Assembly (NCBI RefSeq): GCF_014640075.1 | Contig: NZ_BMGG01000005.1 | Coordinates: forward strand, 411,186 to 475,185 | Direction: 5' to 3' | Origin: Chelatococcus reniformis | GTDB taxonomy: Bacteria; Pseudomonadota; Alphaproteobacteria; Rhizobiales; Beijerinckiaceae | Length of the DNA: 64,000 nt | Shown here: piece after piece, positions 15,804 to 25,536 of the stretch | How the letters are laid out: every line of letters begins with the position of its first letter | Position numbering within the stretch: the stretch's first letter is position 1 | Translations under genes and position numbers: made by a program | The notes under the pieces: model-generated | Seen by the model: the letters and a program-made list of their open reading frames with translations, nothing else | Database searches by the model: none | What the model was told of the DNA's origin: nothing

Positions 15804-15909
15804 CTAGAGCATTTGCGCGTTTCTTCGAATCGCGCAAATGCTCTATCTATTTGTTTTCCCGCGTTTTCTTCACGCGAACCGGCGTCCACTTCGCTCGAAA
15901 ACGCTCTAG
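15804..15909 (+). repeat. Dispersed hairpin repeat, copy 1
   Basis: A ~106 bp unit flanked by CTAG. It has a first hairpin (AGCATTTGCGCG / CGCGCAAATGCT around TTTCTTCGAAT), a short AT-rich linker, then the conserved block ACGCGAACCGGCGTCCACTT followed by CGCTCGAAAACGCTCTAG. Other copies lie at 37463, 51247 (inverted) and 61984. The stop codon of the adjacent exported-protein gene lies inside its right edge. Confidence 0.85.
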
Positions 15910-16301
15910 CGAGCGGCGGCGCCGGCCGGCGCGACGCTGATGCGCATCTCGACGCTGCGGTCACGCTTGCCGTCGATCACGTCGTAGCCGACCGTGTCGG
16001 TGCGGCCGCCGGAACGGGCCTTGTAGAGGATGTCCTGGACCGGGATCTCCTTGCCGGCGCAGGCACCGGTCTTAGAGACCACGCGCGCCTTCAGAACCGT
16101 CAGCGTGCCGTAGCGCGGCTTGCGGGTGATCCTGATTTCCGGGGCGGGGCCCAGGGTACAGCCGGGCCCCACGTCAGCGTGCATGGCGATCCGTGTGAGC
16201 CGGCCGGCTTCGGCCTTGGCCGAAACAGCCTGCGGTGCCGCCGCAGCCGGTCCGGCGGCGCCGACGGCGATCATGGCTAGGGCGATCAACTGGCTACGCA
16301 T
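15906..16301 (-). CDS. Exported hypothetical protein (131 aa)
   Basis: A signal peptide at ~1-22 (MRSQLIALAMIAVGAAGPAA, AA) is followed by a small beta-rich domain: GPGCTLGPAPEIRITRKPRY, GTLTVLKARVV, GACAGKEIPVQDILYKA, DTVGYDVIDG. The two Cys in GCTLGP and ACAGKE probably pair. The layout recalls small Ig/cadherin-like periplasmic domains seen in rhizobial genomes. It is monocistronic, and its TAG lies within the edge of the dispersed repeat. Confidence 0.65.
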   Translation of the reverse strand: MRSQLIALAMIAVGAAGPAAAAPQAVSAKAEAGRLTRIAMHADVGPGCTLGPAPEIRITRKPRYGTLTVLKARVVSKTGACAGKEIPVQDILYKARSGGRTDTVGYDVIDGKRDRSVEMRISVAPAGAAAR

Positions 16302-16711
16302 GATGAACTCCTGTCGGTCGCGGCGCGAGCGCCGGATCCTGCTGCTCCCGGAGCGCTTTCCGATCGGCTGTGATCACCCGAACGGACGAGACACCCCTTT
16401 CACTCGTCCGGAGGGCCGCCGTTGCGGGCGGGCGAGCCGGCCCGATCGCGACACCTCTCCGAAACCTTCTGAGCTGGGCGCGATCGCGCGGCCAGAGCAC
16501 GCCCCGACCAGATGGACTCAACTGGTCGGCGCGGGATGCGCCAAGCTCCTGAATCGCGAGCCGCTCCTCTCCGGTGAGATGATTTCGGCCCCGTCGGAAC
16601 GCTCCAATAGCTCAGCCCAGTGAATTTGACCCTTTGACGCGCCCATCCATCGACTTGAAAGCCCAACCCCGTCGCCGCCGCCCAAACGATCACGATCTCC
16701 GGGCTGCGCCA
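16302..16711. other. Intergenic stretch with palindromic repeat remnants
   Basis: No supported gene in ~410 bases. It contains a GAGCGCTTTCCGATCGG...TGATCACCCGA palindrome (16351-16385) and a second related palindrome around CCGACCAGATGGACTCAACTGGTCGG (near 16506-16531). Both belong to the looser intergenic repeat family also seen at 45251. Confidence 0.5.
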
Positions 16712-17098
16712 CTAGCGTTGCCCCTCTTGCGCCATCACGGTGCGGACGATGGCGGCGTACTGACTGCGAGCCTGCGCCTCCGTGATCTCGCCGCGGGCGA
16801 TCTTCTCCGCCAGCCCGATGTTCTGGGAGACGAGAATGCGCGAGATGCGCTGTTCCTGGGGGCTTGCGTAGGGAATGATGTAGCGCTCGCGCACCGCCGC
16901 CTTGCACTTCGTCACCTCGAGGATCGAGGTGCTGCTGGCGTCGCAGCGGGCGAACTCGGCCTGTGCCGTCGCCGCGTCCTGCGCCTGCGCAGCCTTGATC
17001 TGCGCCGGCGTGAGTCCTGCAAGCTGGCGCCCCGAGGATGCGGATTGGCAGGCCGTCAAAAGGGTCAAGACGGCGCACGTGCTGAGCAACTTGAGCAT
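16712..17098 (-). CDS. Small lipoprotein (128 aa)
   Basis: The N-terminus MLKLLSTCAVLTLLTAC carries a lipobox LTAC, so Cys17 should be lipidated and the protein anchored in the envelope. The mature part is helical, with a Cys pair (ARCDAS and TKCKAA) and IARGEITEAQARSQYAAIV near the C-terminus. No known enzymatic motif. It stands alone, with long non-coding DNA on both sides. Function unknown. Confidence 0.7.
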   Translation of the reverse strand: MLKLLSTCAVLTLLTACQSASSGRQLAGLTPAQIKAAQAQDAATAQAEFARCDASSTSILEVTKCKAAVRERYIIPYASPQEQRISRILVSQNIGLAEKIARGEITEAQARSQYAAIVRTVMAQEGQR

Positions 17099-17740
17099 AT
17101 TCGGCCCCCACTTGTTCGCGGTTCGGTGTGTATCGCCGAAGCCCCGCCGGCGCCACCCCTCCGCTCACGTTCTATGCGGCTGGCGATGGATCGCGCCGGA
17201 CGGCGTCGATGGTCGGGTCAGGATCCGCCTCTCCGGAAAGGCGCCGAGATAGCCGACGTCATAGATCGACCAGATAGCACAGGGTGTCTTCCAGGCCGCC
17301 CCGGAGCACCATGGCCACGACCGACGAGCGCCGCTCCTCGCGGCTGGAGCCCCCGGCCGAATGGCCTGCGAAACGATCGGGCGCCGGTTGAGCCAGATAC
17401 CGGCGCCGCCGCCAAGAGGGCGATGGTTGTCGGCTCGAGCATCGATACGACGAGCGAGAATCAGGTGCGGCTGACCTCCACAGCAAACCAAGCGGAGAGG
17501 CTTCGCACAACTGGAGCCCGCTCCCCACCTGCGCCGGCGGCGGCACGGACGGTTTGCCGCCGTTGAGTTGGGGCGCTGGCCACGCTAAGACGCCCGGCAA
17601 CCCGGCAGACCGTACGCCTGTGGTGCCGCGGCCGCGGCGAGGGTGCAGCATCGAACCCCTCGGATCGATCACATGCCCCCGGGCACGGAGGCCGGCGCCG
17701 ATCATGGCGCCGGCGCGGCCGTGCAGGAGCGATTGACCGC
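17099..17740. other. Intergenic stretch, no supported gene
   Basis: About 640 bases of high-GC DNA between the lipoprotein and the ArnT-like gene. Open frames on both strands are Arg/Pro-rich and lack start signals, so they are probably non-coding. I see no RNA gene or clear terminator. It may be degraded coding DNA. Confidence 0.45.
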
Positions 17741-19459
17741 ATGATATCCGGCTCTTCTAACGCCATTGCGAAGGTTGCGATCGCGCCCGCCGCGCATCGC
17801 TCGTCGTGGGCGCAGGCGCTGCTCGCCGCGCTCAGCGCCTCGCACCTGCGCGCCACGGCGGCGCTCGTGCTGCTGTCGCTTGTCTGTTTCCTGCCCGGCT
17901 TCGTGTCGCTGCAGCCGATGGACCGCGACGAGCCTCGCTTCGCCCAGGCCACCAAGCAAATGCTGGAGACCGGCGACCTCGTCGCCATCCGGTTTCAGGA
18001 CGAGGCGCGCAACAAGAAGCCTGTCGGCATCTACTGGCTCCAGGCGGCGTCCGTCACCGTCGCCGAGGCTCTCGGCCTTCCCGAGGCCCGTACCACCATT
18101 GCGGTCTATCGCCTGCCTTCGCTCATCGGCGCCGTCGCGGCGGTGCTGCTGACCTATTGGGCGCTGCTGGCGGCCGTGGGCCGCCGCGAGGCGCTGCTCG
18201 CGGCCGCGTTCATGGGCGCGACGGTGCTGCTGGGCGTCGAAGCGCGCTTCGCCAAGACCGATGCGGTGCTGACCGCGAGCTGCGTCGCCATGATGGGCGG
18301 CCTGCTGCGCGCCCATCTGCGTCGGACGCCCCTGTCACGCGGTGCGCTCGCCCTGTTCTGGGGCGGACTGGCGCTGTCGATCCTGGTGAAGGGGCCCGTC
18401 GGCCCGATGATCGTGGCGCTGCCGGCGCTGGCGCTGACGTTGCGGGAGCGCTCGGGACGCTGGCTGCTCGCCCTCAAGCCGCTGCTCGGCTTCGCCGTCG
18501 TGCTGCTGCTGGTGCTGCCGTGGTTCATCGCCATCGCCGTGGAGACCAGGGGCGCCTTCTTCGCCGAGGCGATCGGCAAGGACATGCTTGGCAAGGTGGG
18601 CTCGGGCCAGGAACGACACTGGGCGCCGCCGGGGACCTATCTGCTGGTCTTCTTCGGCACCGCCTGGCCGCTGGCGCCGTTCGTCGCCATCGCCAGCCAG
18701 ACGTGGTGGCGCGAGCGTCGTGACGACGTGGTGGCCTTTGCGCTCGCCTGGGTCCTGCCGGCGTGGCTCGTGTTCGAGCTGGTGCCGACCAAGCTGCCGC
18801 ACTATGTGCTGCCGCTCTTTCCGGCGTTGGCCTTGCTGGCGGTGCGCGGCATCGCCACGGGTGACGTCTCGCCCCGGCGCTGGGGGGCCTTGGCGGGCGC
18901 GGCGCTGCTGGTGCTCATTCCGTTGGCGGCGCTCGTCGCGCTGCCCATCGCCGGCGTTCACCTGGGCGGCGCGATCCCCTATGCGGCGTTGCCTGTCCTC
19001 GCCCTGTCGACCGCGCTGGCGGCAGCCGCCTGGCTGGCGTTCCGCGCCGACGGCCCATGGCGCGCGGCGTTGTTGTCGATCGCCGCTGCGGCGATCTTCG
19101 CTGTGGGGCTGTTTGGAACGGCGCAGCGGCTGCTGACCGCGCTCAAGCTGTCGCCGCGGCTGGCCGCCGCGGTACACGGGGTGCCATGCCCGGCGCCGCA
19201 GACGGTGACCGCCGGCTACCGCGAGCCCAGTCTGGTGTTCCTGGTCGGCACCGACCTCGCCATGGCGGACGGTGCGGGGGCGGCCGATTTCCTGGCCCAT
19301 GAGGGGTGCAGGGTGGCACTCGTCACCGATCGGGAGGAGCCGGCCTTCACGGCGCGCTTGCGCGCGCTCGGCCTGTCGCCGGCGCTGGTAACGCGTGTCG
19401 TCGGCTTCAACATCAACGGCGGCAAGCGGCTTGACGTGGGCGTCTATCGCAGGCCTTAG
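17741..19459 (+). CDS. ArnT-like membrane glycosyltransferase (GT83/PMT family)
   Basis: 572 residues with a short cytoplasmic N-terminus, about twelve hydrophobic segments and a periplasmic C-terminal part. The first periplasmic loop carries MDRDEPRFAQATKQML with D61, D63 and E64, the catalytic and metal-binding motif of ArnT/PMT-type transferases that use polyprenyl-phosphate sugars. The family transfers a sugar such as 4-amino-arabinose to lipid A or other envelope acceptors. The next two genes (GT2 and LAB_N) make the lipid-linked donor route plausible. The exact sugar cannot be told. Confidence 0.85.
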   Translation: MISGSSNAIAKVAIAPAAHRSSWAQALLAALSASHLRATAALVLLSLVCFLPGFVSLQPMDRDEPRFAQATKQMLETGDLVAIRFQDEARNKKPVGIYWLQAASVTVAEALGLPEARTTIAVYRLPSLIGAVAAVLLTYWALLAAVGRREALLAAAFMGATVLLGVEARFAKTDAVLTASCVAMMGGLLRAHLRRTPLSRGALALFWGGLALSILVKGPVGPMIVALPALALTLRERSGRWLLALKPLLGFAVVLLLVLPWFIAIAVETRGAFFAEAIGKDMLGKVGSGQERHWAPPGTYLLVFFGTAWPLAPFVAIASQTWWRERRDDVVAFALAWVLPAWLVFELVPTKLPHYVLPLFPALALLAVRGIATGDVSPRRWGALAGAALLVLIPLAALVALPIAGVHLGGAIPYAALPVLALSTALAAAAWLAFRADGPWRAALLSIAAAAIFAVGLFGTAQRLLTALKLSPRLAAAVHGVPCPAPQTVTAGYREPSLVFLVGTDLAMADGAGAADFLAHEGCRVALVTDREEPAFTARLRALGLSPALVTRVVGFNINGGKRLDVGVYRRP

Positions 19460-19554
19460 AGCATCCGGCCAAAGCCGGGACGCGCCGGGGTTATTCGCGG
19501 CAGGGCCCGGTTGCCTGCGGACGCAGGGTGCGCCGTCTTCCAACAAGGTGATCC

Positions 19555-20301
19555 GTGGCGAGCCAGCCCGTCGATATCGTCCCGCGCCTCAGCGTCGTGG
19601 TTCCGGTCAAGAACGAAGCCGACAATGTCGCGCCCCTGCTGGCGGAGATCGAGGCCGCCTGTGCGGCGCACGGCCCCTTCGAGGTGATCTATGTCGATGA
19701 CGGCTCGACCGACGCGACGGCGGCGGTGCTGGCCGAGCAGGCCGCGACGCGGCCGTGGTTGCGGCGGCTGAGCCACGACCGCTCCTGCGGACAGAGCGCC
19801 GCCATTCGCAGCGGCGCCCTTGCGGCACGGGCGGCGATCCTTGTCACCATCGACGGCGACGGGCAGAACGATCCCGCCTTCATCCCCGCTCTCGTCCGCG
19901 CGCTCGACGCCGGCGGTTCCGCCATCGCGCTGGCCGCGGGCCAGCGTGTCGGGCGCAAGGACACGGGCTTCAAGCGCCTGCAGTCGCGCATCGCCAATGC
20001 GGTCCGCAAGACCGTGCTGAAGGACGGCACACGCGACACCGGGTGCGGCCTCAAGGCCGTTCGCCGCGAGGTGTACCTGCGGCTGCCCTACTTCGATGCC
20101 TTGCATCGCTTCGTGCCGGCATTGGTGCGGCGCGAAGGGTATGATGTCGTCCTGGTCGACGTGGTCGACCGGCCGCGTCTCACCGGCCAGTCGAAGTACG
20201 GCTTCTTCGACCGGCTCTGGGTGGGCATCGTCGATCTGGCCGGGGTGTGGTGGCTCATCAACCGGCGGCGCATGCCGCCGCAAGTGCGGGAGCTCGGCTG
20301 A
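19555..20301 (+). CDS. GT2 dolichyl/undecaprenyl-phosphate sugar transferase
   Basis: 248 residues, GTG start 95 bases after the ArnT-like gene. N-terminal GT-A fold: SVVVPVKNEADN, VDDGSTDAT (D48, D49) and TIDGDGQND (D100, D102), the nucleotide-sugar and metal sites of DPM1/ArnC-type enzymes. Lacking C-terminal membrane helices, it resembles the soluble DPM form. It should load a sugar onto a polyprenyl phosphate on the cytoplasmic side for the ArnT-like enzyme. The stop overlaps the next start, so the genes are coupled. Confidence 0.87.
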   Translation: MASQPVDIVPRLSVVVPVKNEADNVAPLLAEIEAACAAHGPFEVIYVDDGSTDATAAVLAEQAATRPWLRRLSHDRSCGQSAAIRSGALAARAAILVTIDGDGQNDPAFIPALVRALDAGGSAIALAAGQRVGRKDTGFKRLQSRIANAVRKTVLKDGTRDTGCGLKAVRREVYLRLPYFDALHRFVPALVRREGYDVVLVDVVDRPRLTGQSKYGFFDRLWVGIVDLAGVWWLINRRRMPPQVRELG

Positions 20302-20639
20302 TGTTGATCCAATTGTCCCACGATGTCGGCGGCTACCTCTACGATGTGTTCATCGCCCGCTTCGACATGTGGTTGCTGCTGGGCATCGTCGGCCAGTTCC
20401 TGTTCGGCATGCGCTTCCTCGTCCAGTGGATCGCCAGTGAGCGGGCGGGGCGCAGCGTCGTGCCGGTCGCGTTCTGGTTCTTCTCCATCGGCGGCGGTCT
20501 GATCACGCTGGTCTACGGCCTCTACAAGCGCGAGCCCGTGATCATCCTTGGCCAGGGCCTGAGCCTGTTCATCTATCTGCGCAATCTGGCGCTGATCCGC
20601 CGCAACCGGCGGCCGACCGCCGTCGAGGAGACGGGCTGA
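20301..20639 (+). CDS. Lipid A biosynthesis N-terminal (LAB_N) domain membrane protein
   Basis: 112 residues with about three membrane helices and the LAB_N signature: GQFLFGMRFLVQWIASERAG, VPVAFWFFSIGGGLITLVYG, GQGLSLFIYLRNL. The ATG shares one base with the stop of the GT2 gene. LAB_N proteins accompany DPM-like transferases and ArnT-like enzymes in alphaproteobacteria and are thought to help flip or handle the lipid-linked sugar. That role is not proven. Confidence 0.85.
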   Translation: MLIQLSHDVGGYLYDVFIARFDMWLLLGIVGQFLFGMRFLVQWIASERAGRSVVPVAFWFFSIGGGLITLVYGLYKREPVIILGQGLSLFIYLRNLALIRRNRRPTAVEETG

Positions 20640-20723
20640 CGCCAGGGCTCGGATGGGGAATTCGATCTGATCGTACGGCTGCGCTCCAGGAGCCGCGGTG
20701 GCTGGGTGCCGGCATGGACCCGG

Positions 20724-21836
20724 TCAGCGGCGTGGCAGACGCTCCTGTGCGCTGGCCGACGGCGGCTCGTCCGCGGGAACGGCCGTGTTGGCGGGGCCGT
20801 CCGGCTGGTCGAGAATGAGGATCGAAAGGATGCCGCCGGCGGGGGCGCTGAGCTGGCGCGCCTCGAGCTGGGTGGGTGACAGTTTTTTCACCTCTTCGGC
20901 GCAGAAGCTCACCAGCGCATCCGGGTTGCCCTTGTCGATCACCGCCGTGAACGCGCCGCTCGGCCCCCCCCAGCCACCGCCGGGCAGCAGGGTGTAATCG
21001 ATGCGCTTTTCCATCAGCCAGGCGTCGGGTCCGAGCTTCTTCTTGAGCGCGGCGGCGGCCTTCACGAAGGCGTCGTCGACGCAGAAGCGCTGTTGGTAGC
21101 GCGCCAACTCCGCGGCCTTGGCCCCGTCCGCCAGAGGCGAGCCGGCGGAAATGCCCACCGAGGGCTTGTAGGCGTGCTCCACCACGGTCTCCCGGCCAGC
21201 CGGAAACAGCTGCTGCCAGAAGAAGGTCGTCTTGAGCAGCCAACGGGCCTTGGGCTCCAGCTGATCTGGACGGTTGTCGCCCGGGAAGGCCTCCTCGAGG
21301 TCGATTAGCCCGGCGACGCGCAATCCGTCGCGCGCCTCCGGGCCGAGCGCTTTGAGCGCCGTCCACGTCGCGTGCAGGGCGGGATTGAGGGGGATGCCGG
21401 CGTCCCTCAGCGTCGCCGTTCGTTCCAGGCCGAGGCCGAACGCCGTCTGCTCCAGCTGGGCGGTGACCGGACGCCCGTCGACCCGTGCCGAGAAGCCGAT
21501 GAAATTGGCGTCGTCCTCGACGGGGATCACGGCGGAGGCGAACGTCTCGGCCCGCGCGTCCAGGTCGGGCAGGGGAAAGACGACGAGAGCCGTGATCGGC
21601 TTCTGCGACTTGTTCAGGACGACGTATCGTGCCCGCACGTCCGTCGGGCTGATGAACAGCGTCTCCTCGCGCAGGGCCACATCCGGCGGCGTGGTGAACA
21701 CCAGTCCGCCGATGGCGAGTTCCGCAGTCGAGTCGGCGGCCCGCGCGGCCGGCACCGCGGCTAGCAAGCCCCCGGCGGCAGCGGCCGCCATCGCCGTCCG
21801 CCACCGCAGCGGGCTCCGGCGCGCGGCCATCGTCAT
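20724..21836 (-). CDS. DUF4424-family exported protein (370 aa)
   Basis: The ATG at 21836 follows GGAGGGGA and overlaps the upstream metC-like stop by 4 bases. A twin-Arg-poor signal peptide (residues ~12-33, ending ARAAD) predicts export. The mature protein has LAIGGLVFTTPPDVALREET, PLPDLD, FCVDDAFVKAAAALKKK and a Gly-rich GGGWGGPSGAFTAVIDKG segment, as in DUF4424 proteins. Function of the family is unknown. The DNA reads open in a longer frame upstream, but that overlaps the PLP enzyme and is not coding. Confidence 0.75.
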   Translation of the reverse strand: MTMAARRSPLRWRTAMAAAAAGGLLAAVPAARAADSTAELAIGGLVFTTPPDVALREETLFISPTDVRARYVVLNKSQKPITALVVFPLPDLDARAETFASAVIPVEDDANFIGFSARVDGRPVTAQLEQTAFGLGLERTATLRDAGIPLNPALHATWTALKALGPEARDGLRVAGLIDLEEAFPGDNRPDQLEPKARWLLKTTFFWQQLFPAGRETVVEHAYKPSVGISAGSPLADGAKAAELARYQQRFCVDDAFVKAAAALKKKLGPDAWLMEKRIDYTLLPGGGWGGPSGAFTAVIDKGNPDALVSFCAEEVKKLSPTQLEARQLSAPAGGILSILILDQPDGPANTAVPADEPPSASAQERLPRR

Positions 21837-23029
21837 TCCCCTCCAGCGACGCGGCGCATCTTGGCGAATCCTTGCTCGAGGTCTGCCTTGAGGTCGTCGA
21901 TGCCCTCCAGGCCTACCTGGAAACGCAGGGTCGGCCCCGGCGGGTTCCATGCGGTCGCGCTGCGATAGGGAGCGCAGTCGAACGGAATGACGAGGCTCTC
22001 GTAGCCGCCCCAGGAATAACCGAGGCCGAACAGGGCAAGGGAATCGAGCAGGGCAGCGACCGCCGCCTGCGTCACCGGCTTCAAGACGACCGAGAACAGG
22101 CCCGAGGAGCCACGGAAGTCGCGGATCCACAGATGATGTCCAGGGCAGGACTCCAGCGCCGGATGAAGCACCTGGTGTACCTCGGGGCGCTGCTCCAGCC
22201 AGCTGGCGAGGGCAAGTCCCTGCCGCTCCGCCTCCTTCAGGCGCAATTCCATGGTACGAAGGCCGCGTAGCGCCAGATAGACGTCCTCGGCGCCAGGGCA
22301 CATGGCGAAGAGGTCCGCGGTCTGGCGCAACGCCGGGAGCGCCCTTTCGGTGGCCGACACCAGGCCGAGCAGCAGGTCGGAATGACCGCCCAAATACTTG
22401 GTGCCCGCCTCGATGGCGAGGTCGACGCCGCGCTCGTGAGGCGGGAAGAAGATCGGTGTCGCCCAGGTATTGTCCATCAGGACGAGGGCGCCCGCAGCAT
22501 GGGCGACTTCGGCAATGGCCGGGATGTCCTGCATTTCGAAGCTCTGCGAGCCGGGCGCTTCGGTGAGCACCGCAGTCGTGTTCGGGCGCATCAGGCGCCC
22601 GATGTCGGAACCGATCTGAGGGTCGTAATAGGTGGTCTCGACGCCGAGCTTGGCCAGCATGCCGTTGCAGAAGTTGCGCGTCGGGCGATAGGCGCTATCG
22701 GTGACCAGGATGTGGTCGCCCGCCTTGACGCACGACAGCAAGGCGAGGGTGATGGCGGCGAGCCCGGACGGCGCCAGCACCGTTCCGGCGGCGCCGGCAA
22801 GCTCGCTCCAGGCCAGCTCCAGCGCCTCGGTCGTCGGCGTGCCCTTGGTGCCATAGGTGAAGCGGGCGTTGCGGTCTTGCAGCGTCGCGACGTCCGGGGC
22901 GAGCACCGTCGAGCCACGGTATATCGGCGTGTTGACGAAGCCGAACTGCTCCTCCGGCGTCCGGCCGCCAAGAACCAGCTTGGTGCGGGTGGAGAGAATC
23001 GATCGATCATCGGCCGAGAGCTTGCGCAT
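21833..23029 (-). CDS. metC: Cystathionine beta-lyase-like PLP enzyme
   Basis: 398 residues of the Cys/Met metabolism PLP family (fold type I). Seen: YGTKGTPTTEAL (phosphate-binding region), APSGLAAI, LMDNTWATP, and the PLP Lys211 in EAGTKYLGGHSD. The C-terminal YSWGGYESLV is typical of cystathionine beta-lyases, which turn cystathionine into homocysteine, pyruvate and ammonia. Related lyases with other C-S substrates share these features. It is the first gene of a pair with DUF4424; the overlap suggests coupled translation. Confidence 0.85.
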   Translation of the reverse strand: MRKLSADDRSILSTRTKLVLGGRTPEEQFGFVNTPIYRGSTVLAPDVATLQDRNARFTYGTKGTPTTEALELAWSELAGAAGTVLAPSGLAAITLALLSCVKAGDHILVTDSAYRPTRNFCNGMLAKLGVETTYYDPQIGSDIGRLMRPNTTAVLTEAPGSQSFEMQDIPAIAEVAHAAGALVLMDNTWATPIFFPPHERGVDLAIEAGTKYLGGHSDLLLGLVSATERALPALRQTADLFAMCPGAEDVYLALRGLRTMELRLKEAERQGLALASWLEQRPEVHQVLHPALESCPGHHLWIRDFRGSSGLFSVVLKPVTQAAVAALLDSLALFGLGYSWGGYESLVIPFDCAPYRSATAWNPPGPTLRFQVGLEGIDDLKADLEQGFAKMRRVAGGE

Positions 23030-23314
23030 GGAGTCTATTTCCTTCCTGCGCGCAGCATTCCATCCGCGCGCGGCCGGCCGTCAAGCGCCGGTGTGCCGCT
23101 GGCCGGCTCCGGAGGCTTGACCGGCCGGCCTTATGCGGCTTGTGTTGGTGCGGCGCGAGAGGCGGCCCTTGCCACGGATGGGCCTGGCAGGGGGGCACTG
23201 CGACGGCGATCGCGGATTGTGGGGCGTGGGACGGGGCGCTCCGCTCCACGCCGTCACGTCCCGGACCGCCGGCGTGGCGCCGAGACCGAGGCAATCGGCA
23301 AGGGGATATCGATC

Positions 23315-24328
23315 ATGAAACGGCTTCTGGCTTCGCTCGCGCTGACCACGACCCTGCTCGCCGCCGGCGCGGCGACAGCCGGCACGCTCGACCAGGTGAA
23401 GCAGCGCGGGCAGGTGGTCTGCGGCTCCAATCCGAGCCTCGCCGGTTTCGGCGTGCCAGATGACAAGGGGCAATGGGTCGGCTTCGACGTCGATTATTGC
23501 CGTGCCGTCGCGGCGGCGATCTTCAACGACCCGACCAAGGTGAAGTTCGTGCCGCTGTCGGCCAAGGACCGCTTCACGGCGCTGCAGACCGGCGAGATCG
23601 ACCTCCTGGTGCGCAATTCTACGTGGACGATGTCGCGCGATACCGCGCTCGGCGTATCCTTCACCGCCACCAACTTCTACGACGGCCAGGCCTTCATGGT
23701 GCGCAAGAAGCTCGGCGTGTCGTCCGCGCTCGAGCTGAACGGCGCGACGGTCTGCGTGCAGCAGGGCACCACCACCGAACTCAACCTGGCCGACTTCTTC
23801 CGCAGCAACAAGATGAAGTACGAGATCGTCTCGTTCGCCACCAACGCGGAAACGGTGCGGGCCTACGATTCGGGCCGCTGCGATGCCTTCACCACCGACA
23901 CCTCGGCCCTCTATGCCGAGCGCCTGCGGCTCACCAATCCGGACGAGCACGTGATCCTGCCCGAGATCATCTCCAAGGAGCCGTTCGCCCCGGTGGTGCG
24001 CAAGGGCGACGAGCAATGGTTCGATCTCGTCCGCTGGGTCGGCTTCGCGCTGGTCGGCGCGGAAGAGCTCGGCGTCGCCCAGACCAACGTCGATGAGATG
24101 ACGAAGTCGGAAAGCCCCGAGATCCGCCGCCTGCTCGGTGTCGAGAGCAAGTTCGGCGAGGGTATCGGGCTCGGCAACGACTGGGTGGTCCGCATCATCA
24201 AGGCCGTGGGCAACTACGGCGAGATCTTCGACCGCAACCTCGGCGACGGCTCGCGCCTCAAGATCAAGCGCGGCATGAATGCGCTGTGGTCGAAGGGTGG
24301 TGTGCAGTACTCGCCTCCGATCCGCTGA
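23315..24328 (+). CDS. aapJ: General L-amino acid ABC transporter, periplasmic binding protein
   Basis: 337 residues. Signal peptide MKRLLASLALTTTLLAAGAA, then the type II solute-binding fold: VKQRGQVVCGSNPSLAGFGV, DKGQWVGFDVDYCRA, DLLVRNSTWTMSRD, VCVQQGTTTELNLADF, CDAFTTDTSALYAER. These are hallmarks of AapJ/BztA, which binds many L-amino acids. It begins the aapJQMP operon; a frame open far upstream is not coding. The next gene starts 23 bases after its stop. Confidence 0.93.
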   Translation: MKRLLASLALTTTLLAAGAATAGTLDQVKQRGQVVCGSNPSLAGFGVPDDKGQWVGFDVDYCRAVAAAIFNDPTKVKFVPLSAKDRFTALQTGEIDLLVRNSTWTMSRDTALGVSFTATNFYDGQAFMVRKKLGVSSALELNGATVCVQQGTTTELNLADFFRSNKMKYEIVSFATNAETVRAYDSGRCDAFTTDTSALYAERLRLTNPDEHVILPEIISKEPFAPVVRKGDEQWFDLVRWVGFALVGAEELGVAQTNVDEMTKSESPEIRRLLGVESKFGEGIGLGNDWVVRIIKAVGNYGEIFDRNLGDGSRLKIKRGMNALWSKGGVQYSPPIR

Positions 24329-24351
24329 GCCGCGGCGCGAGGCGCGTCTCC

Positions 24352-25536
24352 GTGTTCGGCGACGGCGCCGAACGGCCACCGAAGGGGTCGCTCACAGGCA
24401 ACCCTGCGGTCCGTGCTGCGTTTTTCCAGATTCTCCTTGTCGTCGCCCTCGTCGCGCTGGGGTGGTGGGCGGCGGGCAACGTCGCAGCCAACCTGCGGGC
24501 CGCCAATATCGCGACGGGGTTCGGCTTTCTGTGGGACCCCGCCAACTTCGACATCACCCAAAGCCTGATCTCCTACAACGCCAGCATGAGCTACGGCCGG
24601 GCCCTCCTGGTGGGCCTGCTCAACACCCTGCTGGTCTCCGCCATCGGCATCGTGCTGGCGACCCTGCTCGGCTTCGTCGTCGGCATCGCGCGGCTGTCGA
24701 AGAACGTTCTGGTGGCGAAGCTGGCGCAGATCTATGTGGAGCTGCTGCGCAACGTGCCGCTGCTGCTGCAGCTGCTGTTCTGGTACAACGCCGTCCTCAA
24801 GCCGCTGCCCGGTCCGCGCCAGTCGCTGGAGCTCGGCGGTGGCGCGCTGCTCAACAATCGCGGCCTGTTCCTGCCGACGATCGATGCGCCCGCGGGCGGG
24901 CCGGCGGCGCTCGCCGGCCTCGGCGTCGCCGCGCTCGCCTGCGCCGCACTGGTGCTATGGAATCGCCGCCGCGTCGAGGCGACCGGGCGGTCGGTGCCCG
25001 TCCTGCCCATCGCCATTGCGCTGCTCGTCGCCCTGCCGGCCGTGTCGCTTGCGCTCTTCGGCGGTGCGATCTCGCTCAACTATCCCGAGCTCAGGGGCTT
25101 CAACGTCGCGGGCGGCGTCACCCTGCTGCCCGAGTTCGTGGCGCTGCTCCTCGGTCTTGTGCTCTATACCGCCGCCTTCATCGCCGAGATCGTCCGCGCC
25201 GGCATCGTTTCCGTGTCGAAGGGGCAGACAGAGGCAGCGGAGGCGCTCGGCCTGCGTCGCGGGCTCGTCACGCGGCTGGTGATCGTGCCGCAGGCGCTCC
25301 GCCTGATCATCCCGCCGCTCACCGGCCAGTATCTCAATCTGACCAAGAACTCCTCGCTCGCGGTCGCCATCGGTTATCCCGAGCTGGTCCAGGTGGGCGC
25401 CGGCCCCGTGCTGCAGAACACCGGCCAGGCGCTCGAGGTGATCTCGCTCATCATGCTGGTGTATCTCATCATCAGCTTGGTCACGTCGCTCGTCATGAAC
25501 CTCTACAACCGGCGCATCGCGCTGGTGGAGCGCTGA
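24352..25536 (+). CDS. aapQ: General L-amino acid ABC transporter permease AapQ
   Basis: 394 residues, GTG start. Several membrane helices; the permease EAA loop is [20 protein letters not shown], preceded by [20 protein letters not shown]. The extended periplasmic insert between helices (roughly residues 140-240) is typical of AapQ compared with the shorter HisM-type permeases. The stop overlaps the start of aapM by one base (TGATG). It forms the heterodimeric channel with AapM. Confidence 0.93.
   Translation: MFGDGAERPPKGSLTGNPAVRAAFFQILLVVALVALGWWAAGNVAANLRAANIATGFGFLWDPANFDITQSLISYNASMSYGRALLVGLLNTLLVSAIGIVLATLLGFVVGIARLSKNVLVAKLAQIYVELLRNVPLLLQLLFWYNAVLKPLPGPRQSLELGGGALLNNRGLFLPTIDAPAGGPAALAGLGVAALACAALVLWNRRRVEATGRSVPVLPIAIALLVALPAVSLALFGGAISLNYPELRGFNVAGGVTLLPEFVALLLGLVLYTAAFIAEIVRAGIVSVSKGQTEAAEALGLRRGLVTRLVIVPQALRLIIPPLTGQYLNLTKNSSLAVAIGYPELVQVGAGPVLQNTGQALEVISLIMLVYLIISLVTSLVMNLYNRRIALVER

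Noticed and set aside
15804-15909. Possible CRISPR or attenuator
   Set aside because: Single unit with internal hairpin, repeated singly at distant sites; no spacer-repeat periodicity.
17165-17705. Minus-strand ORFs in the gap before the ArnT-like gene
   Set aside because: Several overlapping frames, all Arg/Ser/Pro-rich, none with a start signal or recognisable domain.
18335-19546. 403-codon minus-strand frame over the ArnT-like gene
   Set aside because: Shadow frame: Arg/Gln/Gly/His-rich with no domain, opposite a well-supported membrane glycosyltransferase.
22382-23314. In-frame extension upstream of aapJ
   Set aside because: It runs antisense to the metC-like gene; the signal peptide at 23315 fixes the true start.
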